A stretch of DNA of 64,000 nucleotides from Sciurus carolinensis (GCF_902686445.1 NC_062217.1:175711598-175775597), one strand, 5' to 3'. Counted from the first letter of the stretch, positions 35,504 through 47,277 are shown. Numbers and translations: made by a program. Notes: a model not told the origin generated them from the sequence alone.

Positions 35504-36739
35504 TGAGAAGCAATATCTTCTTTTTTTTTTTTTTTAATTTTTAATTAATTCTTTATTTGTTCTAGTTAGTTGTACATGACTGTAGAATGCATTTATGCAT
35601 TTTGATAGATCATACATAAATGGAGTGTAATCTCCCATTTTTCTGATTTTACATATTGTAGGATCACATCAGTCATGCAGTCAGACATGTACATGAGGTG
35701 TTAATGTCTGTTTCACTCTACTATCCTTCCTTCCCCATACCCCTTCCCTCCCTTCACTCCCCTCTACCTGATATAAGGTACTTCTATTCTTCCCTATCCA
35801 CCACCCCCTTATTGTGAATTAGCTTCTGCATATCAGAGAAACATTTGGCCTTTGGTTTTTCGGGTTTGGCTTATTTCACTTAGCATGATATTTTCTAACT
35901 CCACCCATTTACCAGCAAATGCCAGAATTTCATTCTTCTTTAAAGCTGAGTAATATTCCATCATGTGTGTGTATGTGTATGTATATATACACCACTCTGG
36001 AATGCAGTATGGAGATTCCTCAGAAAACTTGGAATGGAACCACCATTTGACCCAGCTGTCCCACTCCTCGGTTTATACCCACAGGACTTGAAATTAACAT
36101 ACTACAATGACGCAGCCACATCAATGTTTATAGCAGCTCAATTCACAATAGCTAAACTATGGAACCAACCTAGATGCCCTTCAACAGATGAATGAATAAA
36201 GAAAATGTGATTGCACCAATTTGCATTCCCAGCCGCAAGTATGAGTGTACCTTTTCTCTGACATCCTTGCTAACATTTATTGTTGCTTGTATTCTTTGTA
36301 ATTGCCATTCTGACTGGAGTGAGATGAAATCTTAGAGTAGTTTTGATTTGCATTTCTCTAATTGCAAGGGACGTTGAACATTTTTTTTTATATTTGTTGA
36401 TCGATTGTATATCTTCTGTGAAGTGCCTGTTCAGTTCCTCTGCCTATTTTTTGATTGGGTTATTTGTATTTTTGATGTTAAGTTTTTTGAGTTCTTTATA
36501 TACCCTAGAGATTAATACTTTATCTGAGGTGCATGTAGTAAAGATTTTCTTCCAATCTTTAGGCTCTCTTTTTACATTATTGATTGTTTCCTTTGCTGAA
36601 AAGAAGCTTTCTAGTTTGAGTCCATCCCATTTATTGATTCTTGATTTAACTTCTTGCGCTTTAGGGGTCTTGTTAAGGAAGTCAGATCCTAGGCTGATGT
36701 GGTGAAGATTTGGGCCTACTTTTTGAGAAGTAATATCTT
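35504..36739 (-). mobile_element. 5'-truncated L1, antisense, with target-site duplication and internal inversion
   Basis: The insertion is bounded by a 16-bp target-site duplication: TGAGAAGCAATATCTT at 35,504-35,519 and TGAGAAGTAATATCTT at 36,724-36,739 (15 of 16 identical). Its reversed poly(A) is the T run at 35,521-35,535, and the body of about 1.2 kb is the 3' part of an L1 in antisense. The segment 35,992-36,210 is flipped relative to the rest (see findings). Frames such as 35,965-36,195 (+) and 36,343-36,705 (+) come from L1 sequence and are not host genes. Confidence 0.93.
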
Positions 36740-39253
36740 GGTGAGTTCAGAGGGCTCCTGCCAGCCAGGTTGACCCTGTGGCCACCAATGAAGGCCTTCC
36801 TGCTCCCGGTCATTTCTGGGTGATATGCATGTCACCAGAAGGGTGTTTCCACGCAGTGGGTACTAGTGGTAGGTCAGGGCCTCGTGTGCCCCTCTGGGTG
36901 GATCTGCAGGCACGTGTGCATGCACACTCGTGTGCTCTCGCACTTGCAGAGGCCAGAAAGGTAGGTTGGGAAGGGGTGAGTTCTGGGGCCCTTAATGGGC
37001 CTGGCTGAGGGAGGTGTGAGTTCCTCCACCCTGTTTGTGGTGGGGCACTGCTGCAGCTGAGGCTGGTCTTGCTCATGCTTTGGGGGCTGTGAGGGCTTCA
37101 GTTGCGTAAGGTGTTCATGCTGTGGTCTGCACAGGGTCCCAGTGTGTTGGCCAAGTCCCTTCTGGGATATTGAGGAATGCTGCTGGTCTCCCTTCAGTAG
37201 GCTGGCTGTGCCTCTTGGTCACCTGTGCAGGAGGCTCCATGCTAAACAAGTTCTTTGAGTGGCTAGTGCTCCAAGGAGGGTCAGACATGTTTTTTGGGGA
37301 CTGTTAATCCAGGTGGCACAGGTGCCTCACTCTCTGCAGTGGAGAAGCCTCCTGGCAGAGCCGCATCTGTGCGTCTCTCATGTGGGGCTCCTGAAGGCCT
37401 TGGGGGCGTCACTACGCCTCCTCCTGAGTTGCTGCTGGGGCAGGCCTGGTTAGGCAGGTGGCCTGCGCTCCGCAGGCAGTGGGCCACCCTCCCACCCTGC
37501 CAGCTCCCCAGCCGCCTGCACCCTTCACTACCCTCCCTCCTCCTCCATGCCCAGGGGCTTTTTGACTGCCACATGCTATCCTGGGTACCACATTCTAGAT
37601 CTGCTGGGAGCTTTGAGGCAGGTGGGAAAGGCCCACATCCTAAAGGAATGTGTCGGACCCCATAATTCAGTGTGGACTGGGCAGGACTGCAGGCTGACTC
37701 CTCTTGGCTGCAGTCTTAGAAATTGGATGTGCACTCACATCCAATTGGATTGTCCAGGAAGCAGGTGGGGGAACCAGGGACAGGGAGTCCAGGCCCTGTA
37801 TTTGAGTGCTGAGTGCCGTGCTCACTAGAGGCTTAGCGCTGGTCTGCCTAAGCCAGTCACAGGGCTCCGGGTGGTCTCCCTAGGTGGGGAGAGGAAGGGA
37901 AGTGGCAGTGGGAGCGTTTGCCTTGTGTGCCCCTCTCCTGTCTCAGGTCGCAGTCCTGGAACACCTCTGTGGGCCTGAGAAGAGGTGTGCTCTGTTTTGG
38001 GACTGGGCCTGCATCTCAGGTGCCTGCTTCTGGGTCTGCTGTGGGCGTGGCTTTGGTGTTTCACAGGGCCAGGGGCTGTCAGGGCAGGGTCTGCCTGCAT
38101 ATAGTGCTTGGTCTTGAAAGGCACCCACTGCACCCTTGCTCATTCCACTCTGGGTCCTTGTGGCCAGCTGTCTAGGGTCTTTCCTGCCTTTGAGCCCAGT
38201 GTTGGTTGGTTTATCAAACAGTAGGCTTGTGAACCTGGGTCCTGGTGTGGACCCACGGTCTCAAGCCTTATGCCCAGCACTCACTGTGTGAGTGGGGGTA
38301 CCTTGGTAAGTGCTTCTGAGATGGGGGTAGTCATGCTTAGTTCTCCAACAGGAATATTGCACACATGTGACCGTGTAACTTTGTGGGTGGAACAACACTC
38401 AAGAATCTTGGGGGTGTCCTTTTTGATCTGAGGGTGCAGTTACCTTATACATTTTCCTGCATGTGTGTCATTGGCCCAAGAACAAGGTCTAGGCAGAGAG
38501 ATAGGCCTGTGGGCATTTTGAGCTGAGCCAGGGCCAGGCCCCTTGTCTTCAGAGCCTCCTGGAGAGTGCTCTCTCTCTTCCTGTCACCTGTGTTGGCGCT
38601 TCTTTGGACTTTGCAGGTATGCACGGTCAGTACACTAGCATGTCCACTGATCTCCTGAGTTGTCCATGGCACTGGCCACTGGCTTCAGGAAGCTGCTGGG
38701 TTAGGTGGTTGGGTGCCAGAGGGCAGGGTTCTTGGGCAGCAGAGGGTTTGGGGGAGGAGGAGCCTGGTTCCCTATGTGAAGAGGCAGCTGGGGGAACAGA
38801 GGAGCAGCAGGGGTGGGGTGCAGGGTGCTGGTAGGAGTGGGGAGGGTAAAGGCCCCGGTGTCCCTCTGCCCCAGAGAGGATGCACCAGAGGATCTGTGCT
38901 CTGGACAGCACACAGTGCAGGAAGGGGCTCTGGGGGTCCTGCCCTGCTGCAGTGGGGGCAGGAGTGGGGCTAAGGGCTGCGTCCTCCAGGGTGGCCTCTG
39001 TGTTTGGCCTCACCTTCCCTGCAGCTGGCTTCCGCCCTGTCTGTCCCCTTCTGGTGGGGTTGCAAGGCTTGGGGATGGCGTCCCCATACTCCTTTAGTGA
39101 TCAAGGAGTGAAGAGAAAAGCAGGAAGTTTTAGCAAGTGCTTATTTTACAGTGGCCCTATTTTTAGACATGTTATTTTGGACTTGGATTTTAAGATTTAA
39201 AAAGTCCTCTGAGAATGGCGATTAGCATGTCTAATTGCCGGAGAATGGGTGTT
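36740..39253. other. Intron 1: nothing recognised apart from one hairpin
   Basis: GC-rich single-copy-looking sequence. It contains an 11-bp perfect inverted repeat at 37,721-37,746. No exon or transposable element was recognised. Confidence 0.5.
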
Positions 39254-39337
39254 TTCCTCCCTCCCTCCCTCCCTCCCTCCCTCCCTCCTCCCTCCTCCCT
39301 CCTCCCTTCCTTCTTCCTTCCTTTTTTTTTTTTTTTT
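39254..39337 (+). repeat. (CCCT)n / polypyrimidine tract with T run
   Basis: CCTCCCTCCCT repeats pass into CCTCCTCC, CCTTCCTTCTT and finally a run of about 16 T. Pure pyrimidine for about 83 bases. Confidence 0.95.
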
Positions 39338-39887
39338 GCCTCAGGGCCTGGTTTTCATTCTCCTGTGGGCTGCTTGCCATCCCTCAAAGAAGCTGTAGGG
39401 GTGCCCAGCGGTCTCTTTCTGCTCCTGGTGGGGCTTTCCTGACAGCTCCCAGGGGGAGTTCTCATGGAATCATCTTGCCAGAAGATTCCAGGGGCTGTGT
39501 CTGGTTGTAGGAGGGTGGCCTCCGTAGTCACTAGAGTGGATTATGTTTGAGAAGAAGGAAAACGGAACACATCGTCTTCCAGAATAGATTCTGCTTAGCT
39601 GGGGCTGAGAAGTCTGGGAAAGGGCCTTAGAGGTTTAGAAATACTGGGGTCCGCAAGGATCGTACTCAGCCCGTGCTTGGGAGTAGCTGGCCGGGCAAGC
39701 TTACCTTCTGCAGAGGATGTGCCCTGCACCTGGCCAGCAAGCGCAGCTGGGCGGGCCTCTGCCGCCTTTATCCCTGTCCCTAATGCAGCACTGCCCCTTG
39801 CGATAGGAGGAGCGGGTGACCATCTATGCGATTGGCTAATTTTAAAATTGGGGTGGGCTTTAAAAAGGGGTGGGCTGTAGTTAGAAC
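39338..39887. other. Intron 1: nothing recognised
   Basis: Short single-copy-looking interval between the polypyrimidine tract and an L1. Confidence 0.5.
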
Positions 39888-40494
39888 AGCTAGATTTACT
39901 TTTTTTTTTATTGTAAACAAATGGGATACATGTTGTTCCTCTGTTTGTACATGGAGTAAAGGCGTACCATTTGTGTAATCATAAATTTACATAGTGTAAT
40001 GTTATTTGATTCATTCTGTTATTTTTTCCCTCCCCCCCCACCCCTCTATATAGTCCTTTCTTCCTCCATTCTTGCCGCCACCCTCTCTAACCCTCACCTA
40101 AACCTAACCCTAACCCTAACATTAACCCCTCCCACCCCCCATTATGTGTCAAGATCATTCACCCTTTGGTTTTTTGAGATTGGCTTATCTCACTTAGCAT
40201 GATATTCTCCAATTTCATCCATCTGCCTGCAAATGCCATAATTTTATCATTCTTTATGGCGGAGTAATGTTCCATTGTATATATATGCCATAGTTTATTT
40301 GTCCATTCGTCAATTGAAGGACATCTAGGTTGGTTCCACAATCTGGCTATTGTGAATTGAGCAGCTATGAACATTGATGTGGCTGTATCTCTGTAGTATG
40401 CTGATTTTAAGTCCTTTGGGTATAAGCCAAGGAGTGGGATAGCTGGGTCAAATGGTGGGTCCATTCCAAGCTGTCTGAGGAAGCTAGATTGACT
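39888..40494 (-). mobile_element. 5'-truncated L1, antisense, with target-site duplication
   Basis: Flanked by AGCTAGATTTACT (39,888-39,900) and AGCTAGATTGACT (40,482-40,494), 12 of 13 identical. The body starts with a T run, then attgtaaacaaatgggatac, gtttgtacatggagtaaagg and a CCCTAA-rich stretch, and continues with the shared L1 words 'cacttagcatgata', 'gcaaatgccataattt' and 'ggttggttccacaat'. About 580 bp of L1 3' end. Confidence 0.93.
40085..40128 (-). repeat. Telomere-like CCCTAA repeats inside the L1 3' region
   Basis: The plus strand reads aaacctaaccctaaccctaa with imperfect units on each side (TTAGGG on the L1 sense strand). About two perfect and four imperfect units. Confidence 0.9.
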
Positions 40495-40654
40495 CTTAAT
40501 CCCTCTTAAGGCTGAACACTAGATTCTGAAAATGGACCACTGGACTTTCAGTTTCTCACATAAACCATTGCCTTCAGCCCGGTAATTTTCTATTCTTGAA
40601 GTTTTCTCCAGCAATTATTATGAAAATCTCAACATCTACTGAGGTTGAATTTTA

Positions 40655-41472
40655 TATTTTTAATTTTTATTTATTCAGCAGAATGCATTTCTATTCATTG
40701 TACACAAATGGAGCACAACTTTTCATTTCTCTGGTTGTGCATGATGTAGAGTCGCACCATTCGTGTGATTGTACATGTATCTAGGGTAATGATGTCTGTC
40801 TCGTTCTACCATCTTTTCCACCCCCATGTACCCTCCCTTCTCCTCCATCCCCTCTGCCCAATCCAGGGTTTCTCCATTTTCCCCTTGTCCCTACCCACCT
40901 TTATGGATCAGCAGTCACATATCAGAGAAAACAATTGACCTTTGGTTTTTTGGGACTGGTTTATTTTGCTTAGCATGATACTCTGCATCTTCATCCATTT
41001 ACCTGCAAATGCCATCATTTTATTTTCCTTTAAGGCTGAGTAGTATTCCATTGTGTGTATACACCACATTTTCTTTATCCATTCATCTGTTGAAGGGCAT
41101 CTAGGTTGGTTCCATAGCTTAGCTATTGTGAATTGAGCTGCTATGAACATTGATGTGGCTGCGTCACTGTAGTATGTTGATTTTAAGTCCTTTGGTATAA
41201 CTAAAGAATGGGATAACTGGGTCAAATGGTGCTTTCTTTCCCAGTTTTCTGAGGACTCTCTATGCTGATTTCCATAGTGGTTTCACCATCATTTTGCATT
41301 CCCACAGCAGTGTATGAGTGCACCTTTTTCCCACATCCTCACCAGCATTTATTGTTGCTTGTATTCGTGATAATTGCCATTCTGATTGGAGTAAGATGAA
41401 ATCTTAGAGTAGTTTTGATTTGCATTTCTGTAATTGCTAGAGATGTTGTTTGTTGATCGATTGTGTATCCTT
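40655..41472 (-). mobile_element. L1 3' region, antisense
   Basis: Shares order and wording with the other L1 tails: 'cattgtacacaaatggagca', 'catgatgtagagtcgcacc', 'tttgcttagcatgata', 'tattccattgtgtgtataca', 'gggcatctaggttggttcc' and 'gtttgttgatcgattgtgta'. It has small internal deletions and lacks an obvious target-site duplication. A frame at 40,908-41,225 on the minus strand is the L1's own end, not a gene. Confidence 0.9.
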
Positions 41473-43278
41473 TTCCCTGAAGTATCTGAGAGAACTTTAT
41501 TATGTTGATACTTGATAGTTTATAGTTGACACTGTTTTGATTCTTTGTCTCTGGGCCTAGATTTGGTCGTTAGCACCTTGCTGTTCTGGTTTGACTACAC
41601 AAAGAGACACCACTGGTAATTTTGCTGGCCCTGGTGATCAGTGATGTCAGCAAGCGTCTTTTCAGTGCTTGCTGGCCACGCGTGTGGCCTTCTGTTTGAC
41701 AGTGTCTGCTTGTGTCTCCCGTTCGTGTTTCTCCTCTGCAGCATCCACCTTGCTGTGGAGTGGCGGGAGCTCCTCCTGTCCCTGGCACAGGTGTGACCAT
41801 GAGTCTTCCCCCAGGCCGACCTTGTCACCTGGTGCTGGTGCCTCGGTGCTCAGCACTGTTGAGGTGAGACTGTTCCTTCATGGTTACTGTGACCCGGGCT
41901 CTGCTTCCACCCAGGCACCAGGACAACTTTCCCCGTGGCAGCCCTGTGGCTGCGCCTGCTACGCTTAGCTTCCTGCCTGTGACTTGAGAGCCTGCTCGAG
42001 GCTTACTTTTCCACGTGGGTGTCCAGCTACCTCACCAACATTTTTTGATAAGGTTTTGCTTTTAATCAATGGCTGGGGCTTCTTTGTGGAAATCAAGGGG
42101 TACATATGGCATCTCTTCTGGACCCTGCCCTGCTCCGCTGCTCTGCAGGCTGAGTCTGGATGACCATGCCTTCATGTAAGGCTGCAGGCCAGTGATGCTG
42201 AGTGGTCTCCAAGACTGCTCTGGACAATCTAGGCACATAGCTGACCAGCATCTACACTAGCCTGCTGAGGTTAGGGTCTGTACCGCCCGAGCCTAGACAT
42301 GCATCGGGGAGTTGGCGGTGGGACAGTGCTGTCTGCTGGCTCACGACTGGGGCCGGTGATCCCTGCACTCATCCAGGGTGTCTTTGATTCTGCTTAGGAA
42401 TATTTTGTAGTTCTCAGTGTGGTGGTGGGTGTATGTCCTTTGTCCTGGGTCGTATGTGAATGGCCTCTGTGTCCCTCTCTGTGCTGGACGCCATGTCTCC
42501 ATGGTGCTGTCTGGCCTTTGCTATAACTGATTAGAGAGCAGTTTTCCACTGGGCCCATCAGGAGGCAGCGTGAGGCTTCTGTGGGTCCTGCAGGTGGAGC
42601 AGCCTCCCAATGTTGCCCAGGTTGCTGCCAGGTTTTCCAGGGGGAGTGTTGAATGCTGTGTCAGTTGAGAAGAGCCAGTGGTGTTTTTGCTTGGTGCTGA
42701 CAATGTGGAGAGTCACCCTGACTGTGGAAGGCGAGAGGAGCCAGGATCTCTTCTAGCCTGTGATCTCTGGCTTGGCCGGGGTCTGTGGGGAGCAGTGCTG
42801 TGGCATGCAGCAGGATGGCCACAGGGGCTCCCTTCTCAGCTCCCTGTCACCAGGCTGTGCTGCCTGCCTGTTGGTAGGGACACAGCTGGCACGTGTTCTG
42901 TGGGCTATTTTTACCTTCAGTGTGTTCGTGACTGCACAGACGTGCCCGCCTTCTTTGTGAAAGGAAGCGGTTGTGCCCTGGGATAAGAGTGTCCTGGGGC
43001 AGGATTTCCTGAGGAATCCAGAGCACCGCCCTGGGTCGCTGCAGGAGGCCTGGAGGCCTGGGCTGCTTTCCTCTTGGGAGCCTGGGTGCACACTTACGTC
43101 TAGTGACTCACGTTTGAAGTTTTGAGGAAGAATCTGAGTGCAGATGAGTCTGCTGCAGTCCCTGCTGCCCTGGGTCCTGCTTTGACCTCGAGGATGTGGT
43201 CTTCCGCAGCTGGGGCCTGTGGTTTGTCCCAGGTCTGCCCTGAGCCAGGGCTCCTGCCTGGCCTTGACTCGACCCTTC

Positions 43279-43280
<2 letters not shown>
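41473..43280. other. Intron 1: mostly unrecognised, possible L1 scrap at 42,370-42,450
   Basis: The words 'gtgtctttgattctgcttagg' and 'aatattttgtagttctcagtg' resemble antisense L1 ORF2 wording, a weak call. The rest is GC-rich and unrecognised. Confidence 0.4.
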
Positions 43281-43314
<34 letters not shown>

Positions 43315-43500
43315 TAAAGAATATAGATTTATTTTTCACTGTTCTAGAGGCTAGAAGTTGAAGATCAAGGTGCAGACAGGTTTGGTGTCTGGGAGAGCTG
43401 GCTCTCTGCTTTCAGGCTGGTACCTTGTTACTTGAATCCTCACATGCTGGAAGGAAGAGGGCAAAATGTTGACCCCATCCTCTTGCTGTGAGGAGCTCGT
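43281..43500 (-). mobile_element. T run plus MaLR/MLT1-like LTR fragment, antisense
   Basis: A run of 27 T (43,281-43,307) is followed by 'aatttataaagaatatagatttattttt', 'cactgttctagaggctagaag' and 'gaagatcaaggtgcagacagg', the antisense 3' part of a MaLR-class LTR. The T run may come from a separate SINE or L1 tail. The far end is unclear. Confidence 0.6.
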
Positions 43501-45360
43501 GCTGACCTGCTGAGGGAGAGCTGCCGGACATGCCCACAGCACACGCCCAGTGAGCGTGCAGGCTGAGTGGGTGGATCCGGGTGCCTCCCCTCCGTGAGGG
43601 TGCTTCAGTCCTTGGGGTGTAAAGGATGGCAGAGCTGCAGAAGGCACTGGATGGCAGGGGGCCCAACCTGAGAGCCCAGGAGGTCAGCGAGGAGGTGTGG
43701 TATCATTGAGGCTGATGGCCCTGGGTGGGCAGTACAGCATTGTCTCCTCCTCCTGACTGGCTGTCGGGCTTTTGTCAGCTGGACCCACACGTCACCTGCC
43801 ATCCTGGGCACTGCACACTTCTAGTCACCGCGTGTCCCAAGGACAACTGCACTTCCTGCCCTCCAGGTCCATGGACTGTTGGCTCACAATCTTGGGAAGC
43901 AGGCAGAGGTGGCCTGGATTCCAGAGCAGGCTCTCCACCCTCCAGGCCCAGTGCAGAGAACGGGTGCCCGGGCGGCATGGGGCCTTAGTGGTGATGTGCT
44001 CATCTGGTGTCTAGAAGCCCTGCATCTTCACCCAGGCAGATGCCTAGGGTGCGCGTGGTGGGGAGTCACAGAGCAGGACCCCACGGAGTGTACTGCTCAC
44101 ATCTCCAAGAAAGGAAAGGATCTCCGGGATTCAAGTTCACGATGGGACTGCCAGAAACGTGGCTGCCATGATTGTTGCCCTGTGCTGCAGCGAAGGCCCT
44201 AGTGCTGGTCCAGTTCTCCATGGGCCAGTGCCCCCTGTGGGGAGACTGTGCAACCTCCTGTCATAGGGCCAGGACCTGAGGGCCAGTGCCTTTCCTAGAG
44301 CCCCACAGTGAAGACGGTGACCGAGTCCAGGCTCCCCCGCTGTCCTGTTCTCATGGTTCCTTCTCTGTCCTCTGGACTTAGTCTTTCACCAAAAAACAGG
44401 CCCCACCCTGCAGCTTCAGGACGACAGTGTGTCTGCGTGAGCAGGGTTGTGTGGGGCACAGGTGTGTGGAGTGTGGGGAGGTGGGTGCTGCCTGAGCCGT
44501 GGCCTGGGGGACGCCCCTGCTTGCCCGCCTCCTCCCACTGTCCATCTTGACTGTGTGTATTGTGGGCATCCTGCTGTGGGACCATTCTAGCGTTGCTTGG
44601 CAGCTGGTCCCCAGCAGCTGGGGAGGAGCACCCCGAGGTGGTCCTGGAGCTCCACGCACACCAGCAGAGCAGGCCCCGCCTCTGGGGAGGAGGCCCTGCC
44701 TGCCCATGGGCTCTCTGCTCCTGTGGGGCCTCTGATGGGTCTTTGCCCAACTTTTTTTTTTTTTTTTTAAATTTTTCCTTGATTTTTGCGTGTTCTTCAA
44801 ATATTTTCAATCATTCTGACACTTTTTTTTTTTGGTTTTGCCATGCAGAAATTCCTATGGTAGTGACACTCTTCCTAGAAGTTGTGTCTGGACTTTGAGG
44901 GACAGTTTGTCCAGCTGAACCTGCATCAGCCTGCCTGGTTGCTGGCTTGGGTGCCTTTGCCTCCTAACATGGGGAGAGCCCCCCTCTGAGGACAGCAGGG
45001 CTCTTCCCCTGGATGCAGTCTGCTTTACCTCTTCCAGGAATGCCTCCAAGTCTTCCTCTTACAAAGCTGCACGTGAGAAGAAGCTTGTGCCTGACGTTTT
45101 CTTTCTGTGTGGCCATGGGAAGTAGGGCTTTCTCTTTCAGCGTGTCTTCTGACTGCTTCGTTTGTTCCTTGGTGGTGCTGGTCTTGGACCCTGTTTCCCC
45201 TGCACTCTCTTTGCCGGCTTTGGGTTCATCACCTGCTCCGTGGGGTTTTGTTGCCCTGTCACCTGCCTTTAGGTAGGTTAGTTCTTCCCTTCTGAGCTTC
45301 TGGCTTCAGTTTCTCTCTTATGCTCTCTGTCTCTCTCTCACTCTCTCTTTTATGTTCTTT
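43501..45360. other. Intron 1: nothing recognised apart from T runs
   Basis: GC-rich sequence with T runs at about 44,752-44,768 and 44,824-44,834. No exon or transposable element was recognised with confidence. Confidence 0.5.
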
Positions 45361-45390
45361 TTAAATATACATGACAGTAGAGTACATTTA

Positions 45391-45511
45391 AGATATATTT
45401 TTATGATGTTTTGTGTGTTTTTTTTTATTTTTATGTGGTGCTGAGGATTGAACCCAGTGCCTCACACATGCTAGGCAAGCACTCCACCACTGAGCCACAA
45501 CTGCAGTCCTG
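45391..45511 (-). mobile_element. ID-type SINE with AT-rich tail, nested in L1 (first of a pair)
   Basis: Reversed ID body gtgctgaggattgaacccag, gctaggcaagcactccacc and ccactgagccacaactgcag, preceded by tttttttttatttttatgtg. Flanked by AGTAGAGTACATTTA (45,376-45,390) and AGTAGAGTGTGTTTA (45,512-45,526), a 15-bp duplication with 3 differences. Confidence 0.9.
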
Positions 45512-45526
45512 AGTAGAGTGTGTTTA

Positions 45527-45657
45527 AAAAAAATTTTTTTTTTAGTTGTAGATGCACACAGTACCTTTATTTTATTTATTTATCTTTATGTAGCCCTGAG
45601 GATTGAACACAGTTCCTCACATGTGCTAGGAAAGTGCTGTATCATAACCCCAGCCCC
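45527..45657 (-). mobile_element. ID-type SINE with AT-rich tail, nested in L1 (second of a pair)
   Basis: Reversed ID body aggattgaacacagttcctc, gtgctaggaaagtgctg and ataaccccagcccc with a tttagttgtagatgcacaca / ttttatttatttatctttat tail. It sits directly after the duplicate of the first SINE's target; a third, weaker copy of the target (AGGAGAGTGCATTGGA) follows at 45,658. Confidence 0.9.
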
Positions 45658-47277
45658 AGGAGAGTGCATTGGACATGCCATACATACTTGGAGTATAACT
45701 TCCCATTCTTGTGGTTGTACATGGTGTGGAGTTTCACTGGTCATGTGTTCATATATGAGCACAGGAAAGTGATATCCAGTTCATTCTGCGATCCTTCCTG
45801 TTCCCCTCCCCTCATTCCCCTTTGTCTAATCCAGTGAACTGCTATTCTCCCCACCCTCTTTATTGTGTGTTAACATCCACATATCAGAGAGAAATTTGGT
45901 CTTTATTTTTTTGGGTGGATTGACTTATTTCGCTTAGCATGATAGTCTCCAGTTCCATCCATTTTCTGGCAAATGCCATAATTTCATTCTTCTTTATGAC
46001 TGAGGAATATTCCATTGTGTGTATATACCACATTTTCTTTATCCATTCATCCGTTGAAGGACATTTAGGTTGGTTCCATAGCTTGGCTATTGTGAATTGA
46101 ACTGCTTGCTATAAGCATTGATGTGGCTGCATCACTGTAGTAAGCTGATTTTAAGTCCTTTGGGTATAAACTGAGTAGTGGGATAGCTGGGCCAAATGGT
46201 GGTTCCATTCCATGTTTTCTGAGGAATCTCCATACTGCTTTCCAGAGTGGTTGCACCAATTTGCAGTCCCACCAGCAATGTAAGAGTGAGCCTTTTCCCC
46301 CACATCCTCGCCAACATTATTGTTACTTCTAGTCTTACCATCTGGCTGGAGTGAGATAAAATCTCAGTATAGTTTTAATTTGGGTTTCTCTAACTGCTAG
46401 AGGTGTTGAATATTTTTTCATATTTTTTGTCTAATTTTATTTCTTCTGTGAAGTGCCTATTCAGTTCCTTTGCCCACTTATTAATTGGGCTATTTGTTTT
46501 TTTGGTGTTAAGTTTTTTGAGTTCTTTATATATCTGGGGATTAATACTCTATCTGAAGTGCAGGTGGCAAAGATTTTCTCCCATTCTGCAGGATCTCTCT
46601 TTACATTCTTGATTGTTTTCTTTTGCTGTGAAGAAGCTTTTTAGTTTGATACCATCCCTTTTATTGATTCTTGATCTTACAACTTGTGCTTTAGGAGTCT
46701 TGTTGAGGAGTTCTGTTCCGAAACCAACATGATGGAGAGTTGGGCCTACATTTTCTTCTATTGCATATGGGATCTCTGGTCTAATGCCTAGGTCCTTGAT
46801 CCACTTTGAGTTAAGTTTTGTGCAGGGTGAGAGAGAGTGGTTTAATATCATTTTGCTGCATATGAATTTCCAATTTTCTCAGCATCCTTTGTTGAAGAGG
46901 CTATCTTTTCTCCAATGTACATTTATGATGATTTTGTCTAGTATGAGATAATTGTGTTTATGTGGGTTTGTCTGTGTCTTCTGTTCTGTACCACTGATCT
47001 TCATGTCTGTTTTGGTGCCAGTACCATGCTGGTTTTTTTTTTTTTTTTTTTTTTTTTTAATAGCTCTGCAATACAATTTAAGGTCAGATACTGTGATGCC
47101 TCCTGTTTCACTTTTCTCGATAAGGATCTCTTTGGGTACTCTGGGCCTCTTTATTTTTCCAAACGAATTTCAAGACTGCCTTTTCTTTTTCTATGAAGAA
47201 TGTTGTTGGAATTTTAGTAGGAATTGCATTAAATCTGTGTGGCACTTTTGGTAGTATGGCCATTTTGACTTTCTTTT

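Larger units (their letters stand above)
45361..47277 (-). mobile_element. L1 3' region, antisense, interrupted by two nested SINEs
   Basis: The longest young L1 segment in the window. The extreme 3' end is at 45,361-45,390 (aaatatacatgacagtagag) and it resumes at about 45,658, running through the 3' untranslated region and into the end of ORF2 (antisense) up to about 47,277, with a T run at 47,033-47,058. Minus-strand frames such as 46,132-46,341 and 46,549-46,851 carry fragments of the L1 protein, broken by stops. The two ID-type SINEs in between are listed separately. Confidence 0.92.

Noticed and set aside
35965..36195. A 76-residue plus-strand frame with protein-like text (…EPPFDPAVPLLGLYP…)
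   Set aside because: The same text recurs on the minus strand at 40,159-40,464, 40,908-41,225 and 46,065-46,259. It is the 3' part of L1 sequence, and this copy is on + only because of the inversion inside the L1.
36343..36705. A 120-residue hydrophobic frame that looks like a membrane protein
   Set aside because: It is the antisense translation of L1 sequence; a near-identical text comes from the L1 at 46,403-46,644.
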